Origin: Stappia sp.
Lineage (GTDB): Bacteria; Pseudomonadota; Alphaproteobacteria; Rhizobiales; Stappiaceae
Direction of reading: 5' to 3'
Length of the DNA: 64,000 nt
Assembly: GCF_040110915.1 (NCBI RefSeq)
Contig: NZ_CP157793.1
Coordinates: 1,066,939 to 1,130,938 of the forward strand
Shown here: piece by piece, positions 1-9,471 of the stretch
Layout: every line of letters starts with the position of its first letter
Position numbering within the stretch: the stretch's first letter is position 1
Made by a program: the position numbers and the translations under genes
The notes under the pieces: generated by a model
Database searches by the model: none
What the model saw: only the letters and a program-made list of their open reading frames with translations
What the model was told of the DNA's origin: nothing

Positions 1-179
1 CGCACGGCCACCATGCAAGCGACGTCGATCTGATCGCGCTAACCCGGCTTGCCATCTTGCACGACACGCCGATGGCCTGCTCGCCGGCGGCGGCCGATCT
101 CGTCGTCAGCGCCAGTCTTGAGGCGCCACGCGAGGCGTTTCTGGAAACGCCACGGGCGGAGCCGAAGCCCCGCCCGTGA
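1..179 (+). CDS. mgsA: Methylglyoxal synthase, C-terminal part (5' end outside window)
   Basis: Reading from base 3, an open frame of 58 codons ends in TGA at 177-179. It contains HHASDVDLIALTRLAILHD followed by TPMACSPAAADLVVSA, which matches the C-terminal signature of methylglyoxal synthase (conserved His-Asp, D-x-x-A/I-L-x-R-L-A, then V-A-C-N-x-A-T-A-D). The enzyme converts dihydroxyacetone phosphate to methylglyoxal and phosphate in the cytoplasm, a bypass of lower glycolysis. The usual Asn after the Cys is Ser here. The tail runs about 20 residues past the normal end and is rich in Pro, Arg and Glu. It converges on the chemoreceptor gene 24 bases away. Confidence 0.8.
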   Translation, partial: HGHHASDVDLIALTRLAILHDTPMACSPAAADLVVSASLEAPREAFLETPRAEPKPRP

Positions 180-203
180 TCCTGCGGCCGGATCCGACTA
201 CGG

Positions 204-1892
204 TTAGGCCGCCTGACGGACCTTGGTGAGAAAATCCCGCATGGCGTCCTGCATCCGCGTCGCGCGGGCGTGGAGCTGGTCCACCGCGGCGCGGGTCGTG
301 TCGCTGAGCCGGCCGGTCTCGCCGGCGCCCTCGCTGACGCGGGCGATGGAGGCGGACACGCTCGCCGTCCCTTGCGCGGCCTCCGAGACGCTGCGAGCGA
401 TCTCCGTCGTGGCGACGTTCTGCTCCTGCGCGGCGCTCGCCATGGCGTCGGTCGTGGTCGCGATCTCGCGCACCAGCCCGGCGACGCTGTCCGAGGCGTC
501 GGTCGAGGCATCGGCGGCCGCCCGCATGTCGGCGATGTGGCGGTCGATCTGTTCCGTGGCCTTGGAGGTCTGCTCGGCGAGCGCCTTCACCTCCGAGGCG
601 ACGACCGCGAAGCCCTTGCCGGCCTCGCCGGCCCGCGCCGCCTCTATGGTGGCGTTGAGGGCGAGAAGGTTCGTCTGCTCCGCGATGTCGGTGATCAGCT
701 TGGTGACGTCGCCGATGCGCGCGACCACCTGCTGCACCGTCGCGACGGCCTCCGAGGAGCGTCCGACCTCCGCTTCGGTGCGACTGGTGATGTCGGCGGT
801 GGAGGTCACCTGATCGGTGATCGCGCGGATGGAGGCGGACAGCTCCTCCGTGGCGCTGGCCACCGTGTTGACGTTCGTCGTCGCCTGTTCGGCGGCCGCG
901 GACACCGAGATCGACTGTTCGTTGGTGCCATTGGCAATGTCCGAGAGTTGCGTCGCGGCGGCGTTGAGGTCGTCCAGCATGGCGAGCATCTCACCCGAGA
1001 TCGACATCACGGTGCCCTCGAATTCCGCCGCCACGCTCTCCATTTCCGCGCGCTTGATCCGCTCGGCGTCGGCGCGCTGATCCTCCGTCTCGCGCTCCAG
1101 CTCGCGGGTGCGGATCAGGTTGTTGCGGAACACGCCGAGCGCGCCGGCCATGGCGCCGATCTCGTCGCGGCGTCCTTCAAAGCCGATCTCCTGATCCGTG
1201 TCGCCTTCGGCGAGCCGCTCGGTGACGCGGTACAGGCGCCCGAGCGGACGGGAGACCAGCACGTGATTGAACAGCCCCAACAGCACCGCAAGCGTCGTGA
1301 TCAGGGCGGCACTTGCAAGCGCGACCGTCTGCACGAGGCCGAGGGCGGCGTTCTGCTTCTCGATCGACGCGGCACGGGCCGAGGCGATGGCGGCGGAGAA
1401 GGCGGCGGCTTCGGCGCGCACCGCCTGGAACAGCTCGGTCGCCGGCGGCGTGATCTCGATGGCGCGGGCCAGATCGACCGTCTCCGGGCGACGCATGTTC
1501 TCGATCTGCCGCTGCGCGATCTGCCGGCTCCAGGCGGTCCACGCCGCGCGCAGGTCGCTCAGCCGCTGACGTTCCGCGGGAAGGACCTCGCCGACGGTGC
1601 CGCTCAGCGTGTCGAAGCCGGCGGCGATGGCGCGGCCCTGCTCCTGCGAGGTGGCGAGCCAGTCGCGGTTGCCGGTCAGGAGAAAGGTCTTCAGCGTGAG
1701 CGCCTGCTCGACGATCTGGCCGTCCAGGTCGCGGGTCTCCGCGTTGAGCTGGGCGAGCGTGTTCGCGCGCTCGACCTCGCCAAGCGCATTCGACGAGTTG
1801 AGGGCCGCGACCCCGCCCGATACGGCGCCGACGAGAGCGAGGGCGAAGAAGGCACCTGCGGCCTTCGCGCTGACGGGAAGATTCTGCAACAT
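204..1892 (-). CDS. Methyl-accepting chemotaxis protein
   Basis: A 562-residue transmembrane chemoreceptor. The first membrane segment is near residues 10-32, followed by a helical periplasmic domain (about 35-185, four-helix-bundle/CHASE3 type), a second membrane segment (about 188-210), a HAMP domain, and a long coiled-coil signalling domain. The signalling hairpin tip reads [20 protein letters not shown] and is close to the family consensus. It would signal to CheA through CheW. There is no C-terminal pentapeptide tether for CheR/CheB. It lies directly downstream of a small secreted sensor-like protein on the same strand with a 16-base gap, so the two are probably co-transcribed. The ligand is unknown. 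Confidence 0.93.
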   Translation of the reverse strand: MLQNLPVSAKAAGAFFALALVGAVSGGVAALNSSNALGEVERANTLAQLNAETRDLDGQIVEQALTLKTFLLTGNRDWLATSQEQGRAIAAGFDTLSGTVGEVLPAERQRLSDLRAAWTAWSRQIAQRQIENMRRPETVDLARAIEITPPATELFQAVRAEAAAFSAAIASARAASIEKQNAALGLVQTVALASAALITTLAVLLGLFNHVLVSRPLGRLYRVTERLAEGDTDQEIGFEGRRDEIGAMAGALGVFRNNLIRTRELERETEDQRADAERIKRAEMESVAAEFEGTVMSISGEMLAMLDDLNAAATQLSDIANGTNEQSISVSAAAEQATTNVNTVASATEELSASIRAITDQVTSTADITSRTEAEVGRSSEAVATVQQVVARIGDVTKLITDIAEQTNLLALNATIEAARAGEAGKGFAVVASEVKALAEQTSKATEQIDRHIADMRAAADASTDASDSVAGLVREIATTTDAMASAAQEQNVATTEIARSVSEAAQGTASVSASIARVSEGAGETGRLSDTTRAAVDQLHARATRMQDAMRDFLTKVRQAA

Positions 1893-1908
1893 GAAAAACC
1901 TCGATGCC

Positions 1909-2511
1909 TCAGGAGCCGAAGGACGCGCGACGCATCAGCTCGGTGAGATTGAATTCGACCGTGGCGGCGCCGATCGTGCGGCCGGTGTCGGGATCGGGCA
2001 GCGACAGATTGAGCTGCGCCCGCCAGATGCCGCGCTCGTCCTCCCACTCGGGATCGTCGATGAAAACGGCGTCCGGGCCGTTCGGGAAGGTCTTCTGGAA
2101 CTTCGCCTCGTCGCCCTGCCAGTAGTCGCCGGTGATCGCGCTCTGGCCGACATTGAGCCCGTTGGCGTCCATCACGAAGATCTCGGGGTAGAGCCCCAGG
2201 GCATGCGCCTGCACGCGCAGCAGGTAGATCGACAGCGGCGCCGACAGGGTGGCGGAGATCAGCGGCTTGTCGTCCGCCTCGCGCTCCGTGCGCCACTGCG
2301 TGTCGAGCGCGTCGATCTCGGCCTGGGTGAGATTGCCGCGCGCCGCGTTCTGCGCCTTGATCGACAGGGGGACGATCGGATTGGACAGCCAGCCGCGCAC
2401 CTGCGAGACGATCTCGGGCGTGATCAGCGCACGCGGATCTGGCGGCGTGCCCTCGGCCAGGGCCGGCGGAGCACCGCAGACGATCAGTGCAACCAATAAT
2501 AGGCGCTGCAT
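1909..2511 (-). CDS. Small periplasmic sensor-like protein (Cache/PDC-like), partner of the MCP
   Basis: A 200-residue protein with a clear signal peptide ([19 protein letters not shown], cleavage after ALA) and no other membrane segment. The C-terminal half reads like the end of a Cache/PDC sensor domain: a [13 protein letters not shown] strand, then [14 protein letters not shown], then a strand ending [10 protein letters not shown]. In membrane Cache receptors this order follows ligand-pocket strands. Here the domain stands alone. The gene precedes the MCP on the same strand, so a soluble periplasmic sensor that docks on the receptor is a reasonable inference. The start is supported by AAGGGGAAG upstream. 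The fold assignment rests on motif likeness only. Confidence 0.65.
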   Translation of the reverse strand: MQRLLLVALIVCGAPPALAEGTPPDPRALITPEIVSQVRGWLSNPIVPLSIKAQNAARGNLTQAEIDALDTQWRTEREADDKPLISATLSAPLSIYLLRVQAHALGLYPEIFVMDANGLNVGQSAITGDYWQGDEAKFQKTFPNGPDAVFIDDPEWEDERGIWRAQLNLSLPDPDTGRTIGAATVEFNLTELMRRASFGS

Positions 2512-2588
2512 AACTCTTCCCCTTTATTTGATGCAGTATTTAAAATATGCAACCGACTGAATTAATGACTAATAAATAAAGTAAAAAA

Positions 2589-2618
2589 ATTTCATATCAT
2601 TGTATTATTATATGAAAT
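2589..2618. promoter_or_regulatory. AT-rich inverted repeat upstream of the sensor/MCP pair
   Basis: Perfect 9-base arms ATTTCATAT (2589-2597) and ATATGAAAT (2610-2618) are separated by 12 bases. They sit in a strikingly AT-rich stretch (about 2520-2640) inside otherwise GC-rich DNA. The position, 78-107 bases upstream of the minus-strand sensor gene, fits an operator or a curved promoter region for the sensor/MCP pair. The remainder of 2512-2764 holds no convincing gene. Confidence 0.4.
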
Positions 2619-2764
2619 ATTATGTATAAATATTTGTAGTACGATTTGACCTTCTCGTGTGGCCGGTTGTGTTCGGCCGCAGCGCAGACGCGCGCACGGC
2701 CTGGCAACTGCGTGCACTGGTCCCGTGCAACGCAGGCCTGCAAGGACTTCGCCGGTCGGAATGC

Positions 2765-2789
2765 AAAAAGGGCGCCGTCCGGCGCCCTT
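2765..2789 (-). terminator. Rho-independent terminator of fhs
   Basis: On the minus strand a 7-base GC stem (2770-2776 paired with 2781-2787, loop of four), extended by two A-T pairs, is followed by a run of T (complement of AAAAA at 2765-2769). It starts 24 bases after the fhs stop codon. Confidence 0.8.
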
Positions 2790-2813
2790 CGCGAAAAACG
2801 TGCTTCGGAAACT

Positions 2814-4484
2814 TCAGAACAACCCGTCGATACGGCCCTGCGAATCGAGACGGATGTGATTCGCGGACGGCACCTTGGGCAGGCCGGGCATGGTCATGAT
2901 CTCTCCGCAGATCGCGACAATGAAGCCGGCGCCCGCCGACAGGCGCACCTCGCGGACCGGTACGACATGGCCCGTTGGCGCGCCGCGCAGGTTCGGGTCG
3001 GTCGAGAAGGAATACTGCGTCTTGGCCATGCACACCGGCAGGGCGCCGAAGCCGTCGGCCTCCCAGCGGTGCAACTGGTCGCGCACCGCCTTGTCCGCGA
3101 CCGCCTCGTCGGCGCGATAGATGCGCCGCGCCACCGTCTGGATCTTCTCGAACAGCGGCATGTCGTCCTCGTAGAGCGGGGCGAATTGCGCGCTGTCGTG
3201 CTCGACGAGCTCCACCACCTTGTGCGCCAGCGCCACGGTGCCCTCGGAGCCCTTCGCCCAGTGCTGGCACAGGATCGCCTCCACGCCCTGTTCCTTCGCG
3301 TAGTCCCGGATGGCCTCCACCTCCGCGTCCGTGTCGGAGACGAAGTGGTTGATGGCGACCACGACCGGCACGCCGAACTGCTTCACGTTCTCGATGTGCC
3401 GGCCGAGATTGGCACAGCCCTTCTTCAGCGCGGCGACATTCTCCGCGCCGAGATCGTCCTTGCCGACGCCGCCGTTCATCTTCAGCGCGCGGATGGTGGC
3501 GACGATCACGGCCGCCGAGGGCGCCAGCCCCGCCTTGCGGCACTTGATGTCGAAGAATTTTTCCGCGCCGAGGTCGGCGCCGAAACCGGCTTCGGTCACC
3601 ACGTAGTCGGCGAGCTTCAGCGCGGTCTTCGTGGCGACCACCGAGTTGCAGCCATGGGCGATGTTGGCAAAGGGGCCGCCGTGGATGAAGGCGGGATTGT
3701 TCTCAAGCGTCTGCACGAGGTTGGGCTGCATCGCCTCCTTCAGCAGCACGGTCATGGCGCCGTCGGCCTCCAGATCGCGCGCGGTCACGGCGGTCTTGTC
3801 GCGACGATAGCCGACGACGATGTCGCCGAGCCGCGCCTGCAGATCCTCCAGATCGCGCGCCAGGCAAAGGATCGCCATGATCTCGGAGGCGACGGTGATG
3901 TCGAAGCCGGCCTCGCGCGGAAAGCCGTTCGCCACCCCGCCGAGCGAGGAGACGATCTCGCGCAGCGCCCGGTCGTTCATGTCCATGACGCGGCGCCAGG
4001 TGATGCGGCGCACGTCGAGGCCAAGCGCATTGCCCCAGTAGACGTGATTGTCGATCAGCGCGGAGAGCAGATTGTGCGCCGAGGTGATCGCGTGGAAGTC
4101 GCCGGTGAAATGGAGGTTGATGTCCTCCATCGGCACGACCTGCGCATGGCCGCCGCCGGCCGCGCCCCCCTTCATGCCGAAACAGGGCCCGAGCGAGGGT
4201 TCGCGCAGGCAGATCGCCGCCTTCTTGCCGATGCGGTTGAGCCCGTCGCCGAGGCCGACCGTGGTCGTCGTCTTGCCTTCCCCGGCCGGCGTCGGATTGA
4301 TGGCGGTGACCAGCACGAGCTTGCCGTCGGGGCGGTCCGAGAGCCCCTTGATGAAGTCGGAGCGCACCTTGGCCTTGGTCGACCCGTAGCTGTCGAGCGC
4401 CTCGGCCGGAATGCCGAGCCTTTCGCCGATCTCGGTGATCGGACGGGTTGTTGCCGCGCGGGCGATCTCGATGTCGCTGGCCAT
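2814..4484 (-). CDS. fhs: Formate--tetrahydrofolate ligase
   Basis: A 556-residue protein, the usual family length. It makes 10-formyl-tetrahydrofolate from formate, ATP and tetrahydrofolate in the cytoplasm, feeding one-carbon units into purine and serine metabolism. The ATP loop [16 protein letters not shown] is near residues 66-81. Other family blocks present are [19 protein letters not shown] and the C-terminal [18 protein letters not shown]. The upstream gene sseA ends 246 bases away, so fhs probably has its own promoter. A strong terminator follows it. Confidence 0.97.
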   Translation of the reverse strand: MASDIEIARAATTRPITEIGERLGIPAEALDSYGSTKAKVRSDFIKGLSDRPDGKLVLVTAINPTPAGEGKTTTTVGLGDGLNRIGKKAAICLREPSLGPCFGMKGGAAGGGHAQVVPMEDINLHFTGDFHAITSAHNLLSALIDNHVYWGNALGLDVRRITWRRVMDMNDRALREIVSSLGGVANGFPREAGFDITVASEIMAILCLARDLEDLQARLGDIVVGYRRDKTAVTARDLEADGAMTVLLKEAMQPNLVQTLENNPAFIHGGPFANIAHGCNSVVATKTALKLADYVVTEAGFGADLGAEKFFDIKCRKAGLAPSAAVIVATIRALKMNGGVGKDDLGAENVAALKKGCANLGRHIENVKQFGVPVVVAINHFVSDTDAEVEAIRDYAKEQGVEAILCQHWAKGSEGTVALAHKVVELVEHDSAQFAPLYEDDMPLFEKIQTVARRIYRADEAVADKAVRDQLHRWEADGFGALPVCMAKTQYSFSTDPNLRGAPTGHVVPVREVRLSAGAGFIVAICGEIMTMPGLPKVPSANHIRLDSQGRIDGLF

Positions 4485-4730
4485 GTCCCACTCCCTTGTG
4501 CCGGCCGGGTCTGGCCCGACCGGATTTTGCCCGGCCGGTTCGTCCGGCGGTGCGATGGTTCACTTTCTCGGCGAGGCTAGACAAGGCACCGCGCCGGGGA
4601 TGACGCGATTGCGACGCCCGCTTGTCCTGTAATCGACGCCGCTTATCGATCGATCGATGCGGCGCATCGCTCGGCACGCCCGGTTTTCGCGCGCGCGCAA
4701 GCGTTGCCTGCCCGTTGCCGCGTGCCGGCC

Positions 4731-5576
4731 TCAGGCCTCGCCTTTGGCGATCGGCGTGTCGTCGCGTCCGCCCCATTCCGTCCAGGAGCCGTCGTAGACG
4801 GGCGCCTTGTCGTGCCCCAGAACGGCGAGCGCCAGCGTCAGGATCGCGGCGGTGACGCCCGATCCGCAGGTGGTCACCACGGGCTGGCTGCGGTCGATGC
4901 CGGCGGCGTCGAAGGCGCGGGCGAGATCCTCGGGGGACTTGAGCCGGCCGTCGTCTTCCAGAAGATCGGGGAAGGGCAGGTTCTTCGCGCCCGGCATGTG
5001 ACCGCGCTTCAGCCCCGGACGCGGCTCGTCCTCCGTGCCGGCGAAGCGCCCGCGCGAACGCGCGTCGAGCACCTGGCCGCCGGCCTCCAGCACGCGCGCG
5101 ACCTTGGCGCGGTCGGCGACCAGCCCGTGATCGAGCCGGGCGCTGAAGTGGCGCTCGCCGCGCGGCACCGGGGGCATGTCCTCCAGCGGCCGGCCCTCTG
5201 CCTCCCACTTCGGCAGCCCGCCGTCGAGCACGAAGACCCGGGTCACGCCCATGGCGCGGAAGGTCCACCACACGCGGGCCGCCGAATACATGCCCATGCC
5301 GTCATAGACGACGATGGTCTGGCCGTCGCCGATGCCGAGCCTGCGCATCTTCGAGGAGAACACATGGGTGGGCGGCAGCATGTGCGGCAGGTCGCTGGCC
5401 GGATCGCTGATCGCATCGACGTCGAAGAAGATCGCGCCGGGGATGTGCTTGTCCCGATACTCCGGCGCCGTGTCGGGCGCGCCGACCGGCGGCAGCCAGG
5501 CATTCACCACGACGACGTCGGGCGAGGCGAGCTTGTCGGCGAGCCAGTCGGTGGAGACGAGCGGGGAAACGGACAT
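4731..5576 (-). CDS. sseA: 3-mercaptopyruvate sulfurtransferase
   Basis: A 281-residue two-domain rhodanese. The N-terminal non-catalytic domain is followed by a catalytic one whose active-site loop is CGSGVTA, the sequence typical of mercaptopyruvate sulfurtransferase rather than thiosulfate sulfurtransferase (CRKGVTA). It moves sulfur from 3-mercaptopyruvate to thiol acceptors or cyanide. It lies 52 bases downstream of the alanyl-tRNA editing gene and in line with cysK, a gene order seen repeatedly in rhizobia-like alphaproteobacteria and consistent with a cysteine-metabolism role. Confidence 0.92.
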   Translation of the reverse strand: MSVSPLVSTDWLADKLASPDVVVVNAWLPPVGAPDTAPEYRDKHIPGAIFFDVDAISDPASDLPHMLPPTHVFSSKMRRLGIGDGQTIVVYDGMGMYSAARVWWTFRAMGVTRVFVLDGGLPKWEAEGRPLEDMPPVPRGERHFSARLDHGLVADRAKVARVLEAGGQVLDARSRGRFAGTEDEPRPGLKRGHMPGAKNLPFPDLLEDDGRLKSPEDLARAFDAAGIDRSQPVVTTCGSGVTAAILTLALAVLGHDKAPVYDGSWTEWGGRDDTPIAKGEA

Positions 5577-5628
5577 GAACGGATCTCCGGATGAATGCGG
5601 AACGCGGGGCAGGGAAGGGCTTGGGCGG

Positions 5629-6345
5629 TCAGTCGGCGAGGCGGATGCGGACGCGGCGGTTCTGCCGGCCCTTCTTTTCGATCTTGGTGACGGCGAGCGG
5701 GCCGATCTCGGAGGTGCGGCTCACATGCGTCCCGCCGCAGGGCTGCAGGTCCACATCCGCGCCGATGCGGATCAGCCGGACGCGCCCCGACCCCATCGGC
5801 GGCTTGACGCTCATGGTCTTGACCAGATCGGGCTTGGCCTCAAGCTCCGCGTCGGTGATCCATTCGGCGGTGACGGCGTGATCGCCGGCGGCGATGGCGT
5901 TGACCTTCTCGGCGATCTCCTCCTTGTCGAGGGTCGCTTCGGGAATGTCGAAATCGAGCCGGCCCTCGCCCTCGGAGATCTGGCCGCCGGTGACGGGAAA
6001 CGGCAGCACCACGGACAGAAGATGCAGCGCGGTGTGCACCCGCATCAGCCGGTAGCGCCGGGCCCAGTCGAGATGCAGCACGATCTTTTCGCCCACCTCG
6101 GGCAGGGCCGAGCCCTCCGCCGGAACATGCACGATTGAAGCGCGATCCTCGCCGTAGACGGCGGTGGCGATGGCGATCTCGCTGCCGTCGGCGCGCTCCA
6201 TATGGCCGCTGTCGCCGGGCTGGCCGCCGCCGGTCGCGTAGAACACGGTGCGGTCGAGCAGGATGCCGCCGCGCTCGTTGACGCCGGTCACCGTCGCCTC
6301 GCAGCTGCGCAGATAGGCGTCGTCGCGAAAAAGCAGGTCCGTCAT
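5629..6345 (-). CDS. Alanyl-tRNA editing protein (AlaX-type)
   Basis: A 238-residue stand-alone editing domain related to the AlaRS C-terminal half. The zinc/catalytic motifs are HTALH (in RLMRVHTALHLLSVV) and CGGTHVSRTSEIG near the C-terminus. Such proteins hydrolyse Ser-tRNA-Ala or Gly-tRNA-Ala in trans. The open frame extends far upstream, but ATG 6345 (protein MTDLLFRDDAYLRS) begins exactly at the conserved domain. It lies between cls and sseA on the same strand. Substrate specificity cannot be read from sequence. Confidence 0.88.
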   Translation of the reverse strand: MTDLLFRDDAYLRSCEATVTGVNERGGILLDRTVFYATGGGQPGDSGHMERADGSEIAIATAVYGEDRASIVHVPAEGSALPEVGEKIVLHLDWARRYRLMRVHTALHLLSVVLPFPVTGGQISEGEGRLDFDIPEATLDKEEIAEKVNAIAAGDHAVTAEWITDAELEAKPDLVKTMSVKPPMGSGRVRLIRIGADVDLQPCGGTHVSRTSEIGPLAVTKIEKKGRQNRRVRIRLAD

Positions 6346-6442
6346 CGAGATCCTCACGCCCTGACCGGGTCGAGCGCCGGTCCGATTCCATGGTCGGCGA
6401 CAGCCTAGCCGAAACAGACCGGCTATCAAACGCTTCCGCCGG

Positions 6443-6490
6443 CGTGCGCCCGCCGGCCCGTGCGCCCGCCGGCCCGTGCGCCCGCCGACC
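6443..6490. repeat. Three tandem 16-base repeats
   Basis: The unit CGTGCGCCCGCCGGCC occurs three times with a 16-base period starting at 6443, 6459 and 6475; the third copy has one change (GGCC to GACC). It lies in the gap between cls and the AlaX gene. No function can be assigned. Confidence 0.7.
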
Positions 6491-6506
6491 CGTAGCTCGG
6501 GGGCGG

Positions 6507-7958
6507 TCACAGGATCGGGGAGAACAGCCGTGCGGCCTGCGCGACGAAGCGGAAGGCGAGCGAGCGCTGGTCGAGATCGTTCGGGTCTGTGTCCTGGGCA
6601 TTCGCGAAATCGCGCTCCAGCATGTCGCTCACCGCGCCGATCGTGCGGGCATGGGTGAACCACAGCGTGATCTCGAAGTTGATGCGGAAGGAGCGGGCGT
6701 CGAAATTGACCGTGCCGATGCCGGCGAGCGCGTCGTCGACCAGCACGACCTTCTGGTGCAGGAAGCCGGAGGTGTAGCGATAGACGCGGATGCCGTTGGC
6801 CACCATGTCGTCGGCATGGGCGTAGCTCGCCAGCCAGACGAGCCGGTGATCGGCCTTCTCGGGCAGCAGGATGCGCACGTCGACGCCGCGCATGGACGCG
6901 GCGAGCAGCGCGGTCTGCATCGCCTGTTCGGGCACGAAATAGGGGCTGACGATCCACAGCCGCTTGCGGGCCCGCGCGATGATCTCGGAAAAGGCGATGC
7001 CGCAATCCTCGAAGGTGTCGGCCGGGCCGGTCGGCATCACCAGCACCGGCTCGTCGCCGGGCTGGGGGATGGGATCGGGCAGGTGGGGGCGGATCGGCGT
7101 GCCGGTCGCCCAGTGCCAGTCCTCGCCGAAGGCCAGCGCGCAGGCGGTCGCGGCGGGGCCGTCGACCCGCACATGCGTGTCGCGCCAGTGTCCGAAGGTC
7201 GCCGAGCGGCCGAGGTATTCGTCGCCCACGTTGTGCCCGCCGACCCAGGCGGAGGTGCCGTCGACGATGACGTTCTTGCGGTGATTGCGGTAGTTGAGCC
7301 GCATCGGCCCGGTGATCCGGAGCCACTTGTGGCGCTGGTTGAAACCGGCGACGCGCACGCCCGCCGCCCTGAGCCGCCGCAGATAGGCGCGCGGCAGGCT
7401 CTTGCTGCCGACGTCGTCGTAGAGCAGATACACGCGCACGCCGGCGCGGGCGCGCTCCATCAGCGCCTCTGCGAAATCGCGGCCGATCCGGTCGTCATGG
7501 ATGATGAAGAACTGCGCGAGGATCTCGTGCCGGGCGCCGGAGATGCCGGCAAGCAGGGAGTCGAACGTATCCACCCCGTCGACCAGGACCTCGGCCGTGT
7601 TGCCCTTCAGAAAGGGGATCTGGGCGATGCGGGTGAGCACCGGCCAGGTGGTGCTGGTCTTCGCGTCGACCAGTCCGAGATCGCGGGCCCGCTCCGCCCG
7701 CGTTGCGCGGCCGGCGAAGCCGCGCACCTCGACATAGTCCTCGAAGCGCTTCCAGCCGAAGACCAGATAGAGAAAGGCGGTCGGGAAGGGCAGGAAGAGA
7801 AGCGACAGCAGCCAGGCGATCGACCCTTGCGAGGTGCGCGAGTTGAACACCTCGCGCACCGCGCAGACGGCCGACAGCGTGTAAAGGGCGAGCGTGAAGG
7901 CGGCGATGATCGGCAGGTTGGCCAGGAAGGTCTCGACCAGGTCGACGTCGCGCATCAT
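6507..7958 (-). CDS. cls: Cardiolipin synthase (phospholipase D family)
   Basis: A 483-residue membrane enzyme that makes cardiolipin from two phosphatidylglycerol molecules. Two N-terminal membrane segments (about 12-32 and 43-66) precede two PLD active sites: H-R-K-N-V-I-V-D followed by GGHNVGDEY, and H-Q-K-V-V-L-V-D followed by GTVNFDARS. The frame is open far upstream through cysK, but ATG 7958 or 7955 starts the hydrophobic N-terminus and follows the cysK stop by 11 bases, so the two genes are probably co-transcribed. Membrane lipid remodelling fits the later cfa block. Confidence 0.92.
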   Translation of the reverse strand: MMRDVDLVETFLANLPIIAAFTLALYTLSAVCAVREVFNSRTSQGSIAWLLSLLFLPFPTAFLYLVFGWKRFEDYVEVRGFAGRATRAERARDLGLVDAKTSTTWPVLTRIAQIPFLKGNTAEVLVDGVDTFDSLLAGISGARHEILAQFFIIHDDRIGRDFAEALMERARAGVRVYLLYDDVGSKSLPRAYLRRLRAAGVRVAGFNQRHKWLRITGPMRLNYRNHRKNVIVDGTSAWVGGHNVGDEYLGRSATFGHWRDTHVRVDGPAATACALAFGEDWHWATGTPIRPHLPDPIPQPGDEPVLVMPTGPADTFEDCGIAFSEIIARARKRLWIVSPYFVPEQAMQTALLAASMRGVDVRILLPEKADHRLVWLASYAHADDMVANGIRVYRYTSGFLHQKVVLVDDALAGIGTVNFDARSFRINFEITLWFTHARTIGAVSDMLERDFANAQDTDPNDLDQRSLAFRFVAQAARLFSPIL

Positions 7959-7969
7959 CGCCCCCGGTC

Positions 7970-9010
7970 CTATTCGCTCGGCTCGAAGGGGATCTCGATG
8001 TCGCTCTTGCGCTCCAGCCAGGCCGGCACGGGCAGATCCTTCGAGCGCAGGAAGTCCGGGTTGAACAGCTTCGACTGATAGCGCGTGCCGTAGTCGCACA
8101 GGATGGTGACGATGGTGTGCCCGGGGCCGAGCTCGCGCGCCATGCGGATCGCGCCGGCGACATTGACGCCCGAGGAGGCGCCGAGGCACAGGCCCTCGTG
8201 CTCCAGCAGATCGAAGACGATCGGCAGCGCCTCCGCGTCCGGGATCTGGAAGGGCATGTCGACGGGGGCGTTTTCCAGGTTGGCGGTGATTCGGCCCTGG
8301 CCGATGCCTTCGGTGATGGACGAGCCTTCCGCCTTGAGTTCGCCGTGGGCGTAATAGTGGAAGAGGGCGGCGCCCATCGGGTCGGCGAGGCCGATCTTGA
8401 CGTCGGCGTTGCGCTCCTTGAGCGCCATGCCGACGCCGGCCAGCGTGCCGCCGGAGCCTACGGCGCAGATGAAGCCGTCGATCTTGCCGTCCGTCTGGCG
8501 CCAGATTTCCGGGCCGGTGGTCTCGATATGCGCCTGCCGGTTGGCGACATTGTCGAACTGGTTCGCCCAGACCGCGCCGTTCGGCTCGCTCCTGGCCAGC
8601 TGCTCGGCGAGGCGGCCGGAGATCTTCACGTAGTTGTTGGGGTTCTTGTAGGGCGCTGCCGGCACCTGCACGAGTTCCGCCCCGGCAAGCCGCAGCATGT
8701 CCTTCTTTTCCTCGCTCTGCGTCTCGGGGATGACGATCACCGAACGGTAGCCGAGCGCGTTGCCGACCAGCGCAAGCCCGATGCCGGTGTTGCCCGCCGT
8801 GCCTTCCACGATCACGCCGCCGGGCGCGAGCGCGCCGCGCGCCACCGCGTCGCGGATGATGAAGAGCGCCGCGCGATCCTTCACCGACTGGCCGGGATTG
8901 AGAAACTCCGCCTTGCCGAGGATTTCGCAGCCGGTGAGCTCCGAGGCCCGCTTGAGGCGGATGAGCGGCGTGTTGCCGATCGCATCGATGACGGAGGGTG
9001 TAATGTCCAT
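7970..9010 (-). CDS. cysK: Cysteine synthase A (O-acetylserine sulfhydrylase)
   Basis: A 346-residue fold-type II PLP enzyme that condenses O-acetylserine with sulfide to give cysteine. The PLP lysine is in NPGQSVKDRAA (about residue 44). The substrate loop is EGTAGNTGIGLA, with Thr-Ala in place of the usual Thr-Ser, and the phosphate-binding loop is GSGGTLAGVG. The C-terminus is about 20 residues longer than enteric CysK and ends EIPFEPSE. It heads the minus-strand block cysK-cls-alaX-sseA. TAGNTG variants are common in alphaproteobacteria; the exact sulfur donor is uncertain. Confidence 0.92.
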   Translation of the reverse strand: MDITPSVIDAIGNTPLIRLKRASELTGCEILGKAEFLNPGQSVKDRAALFIIRDAVARGALAPGGVIVEGTAGNTGIGLALVGNALGYRSVIVIPETQSEEKKDMLRLAGAELVQVPAAPYKNPNNYVKISGRLAEQLARSEPNGAVWANQFDNVANRQAHIETTGPEIWRQTDGKIDGFICAVGSGGTLAGVGMALKERNADVKIGLADPMGAALFHYYAHGELKAEGSSITEGIGQGRITANLENAPVDMPFQIPDAEALPIVFDLLEHEGLCLGASSGVNVAGAIRMARELGPGHTIVTILCDYGTRYQSKLFNPDFLRSKDLPVPAWLERKSDIEIPFEPSE

Positions 9011-9201
9011 GGGATTTCATGTTCCGGTTGTGGGCGGCCGTCGCGGCCGGGGCGTGTGCGCAAGGTATGCGGGCACGCGACGCGCATCAAGTCGCGCGCG
9101 AATCCGCCTTGAACCGTTGACAATCTCCGTCGGACTGTTCTGTTGCGCGGGTCGAAAAAACCGCGGCCGCGCGCTAGATCGACATAAATCTCGGTTTGCG
9201 T
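9011..9201. other. Intergenic region upstream of cysK and the ChrR-like gene
   Basis: Together with 9230-9471 this makes a 461-base divergent gap. I see no convincing gene in it. It holds the RpoE-like promoter listed separately and two copies of GTGCGACCATG (9368-9378 and 9380-9390). Confidence 0.5.
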
Positions 9202-9229
9202 TGATCCGCTGCCTTGCGGGCTACGTAAC
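9202..9229 (+). promoter_or_regulatory. Candidate RpoE/ECF11-type promoter
   Basis: TGATCC at 9202-9207, an 18-base spacer, then TAAC at 9226-9229. This agrees with the TGATCC-N18-TAA pattern I recall for Rhodobacter sphaeroides RpoE, the singlet-oxygen sigma factor held by ChrR. It points toward the ChrR-like gene, which would leave a leader of about 235 bases. No other exact TGATCC-N18-TAA match was noticed in front of the neighbouring genes. Confidence 0.5.
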
Positions 9230-9471
9230 CGGGATGAATGCGACGTGATGACGCAAGTTGACAGTGTCGGTCGTCGCTTCGAATTGACATGCGGTGCGCG
9301 GCGACGGTCGAAGGCAAGGGGCATCTCCTTGCGATGGCGTCGGCATCGCAGGGACGACGGCGTGAACGTGCGACCATGTGTGCGACCATGGGAGTGCGAA
9401 CGCGCGACTGACACGGCGCGCATGTGCTATCGAGACGGCGCGAACGCGCAACTGAGAAGGTGCGAAGCGGA

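Noticed and set aside
2646..4580. A 644-codon plus-strand open frame opposite fhs
   Set aside because: It is the mirror of formate-tetrahydrofolate ligase and has shadow composition.
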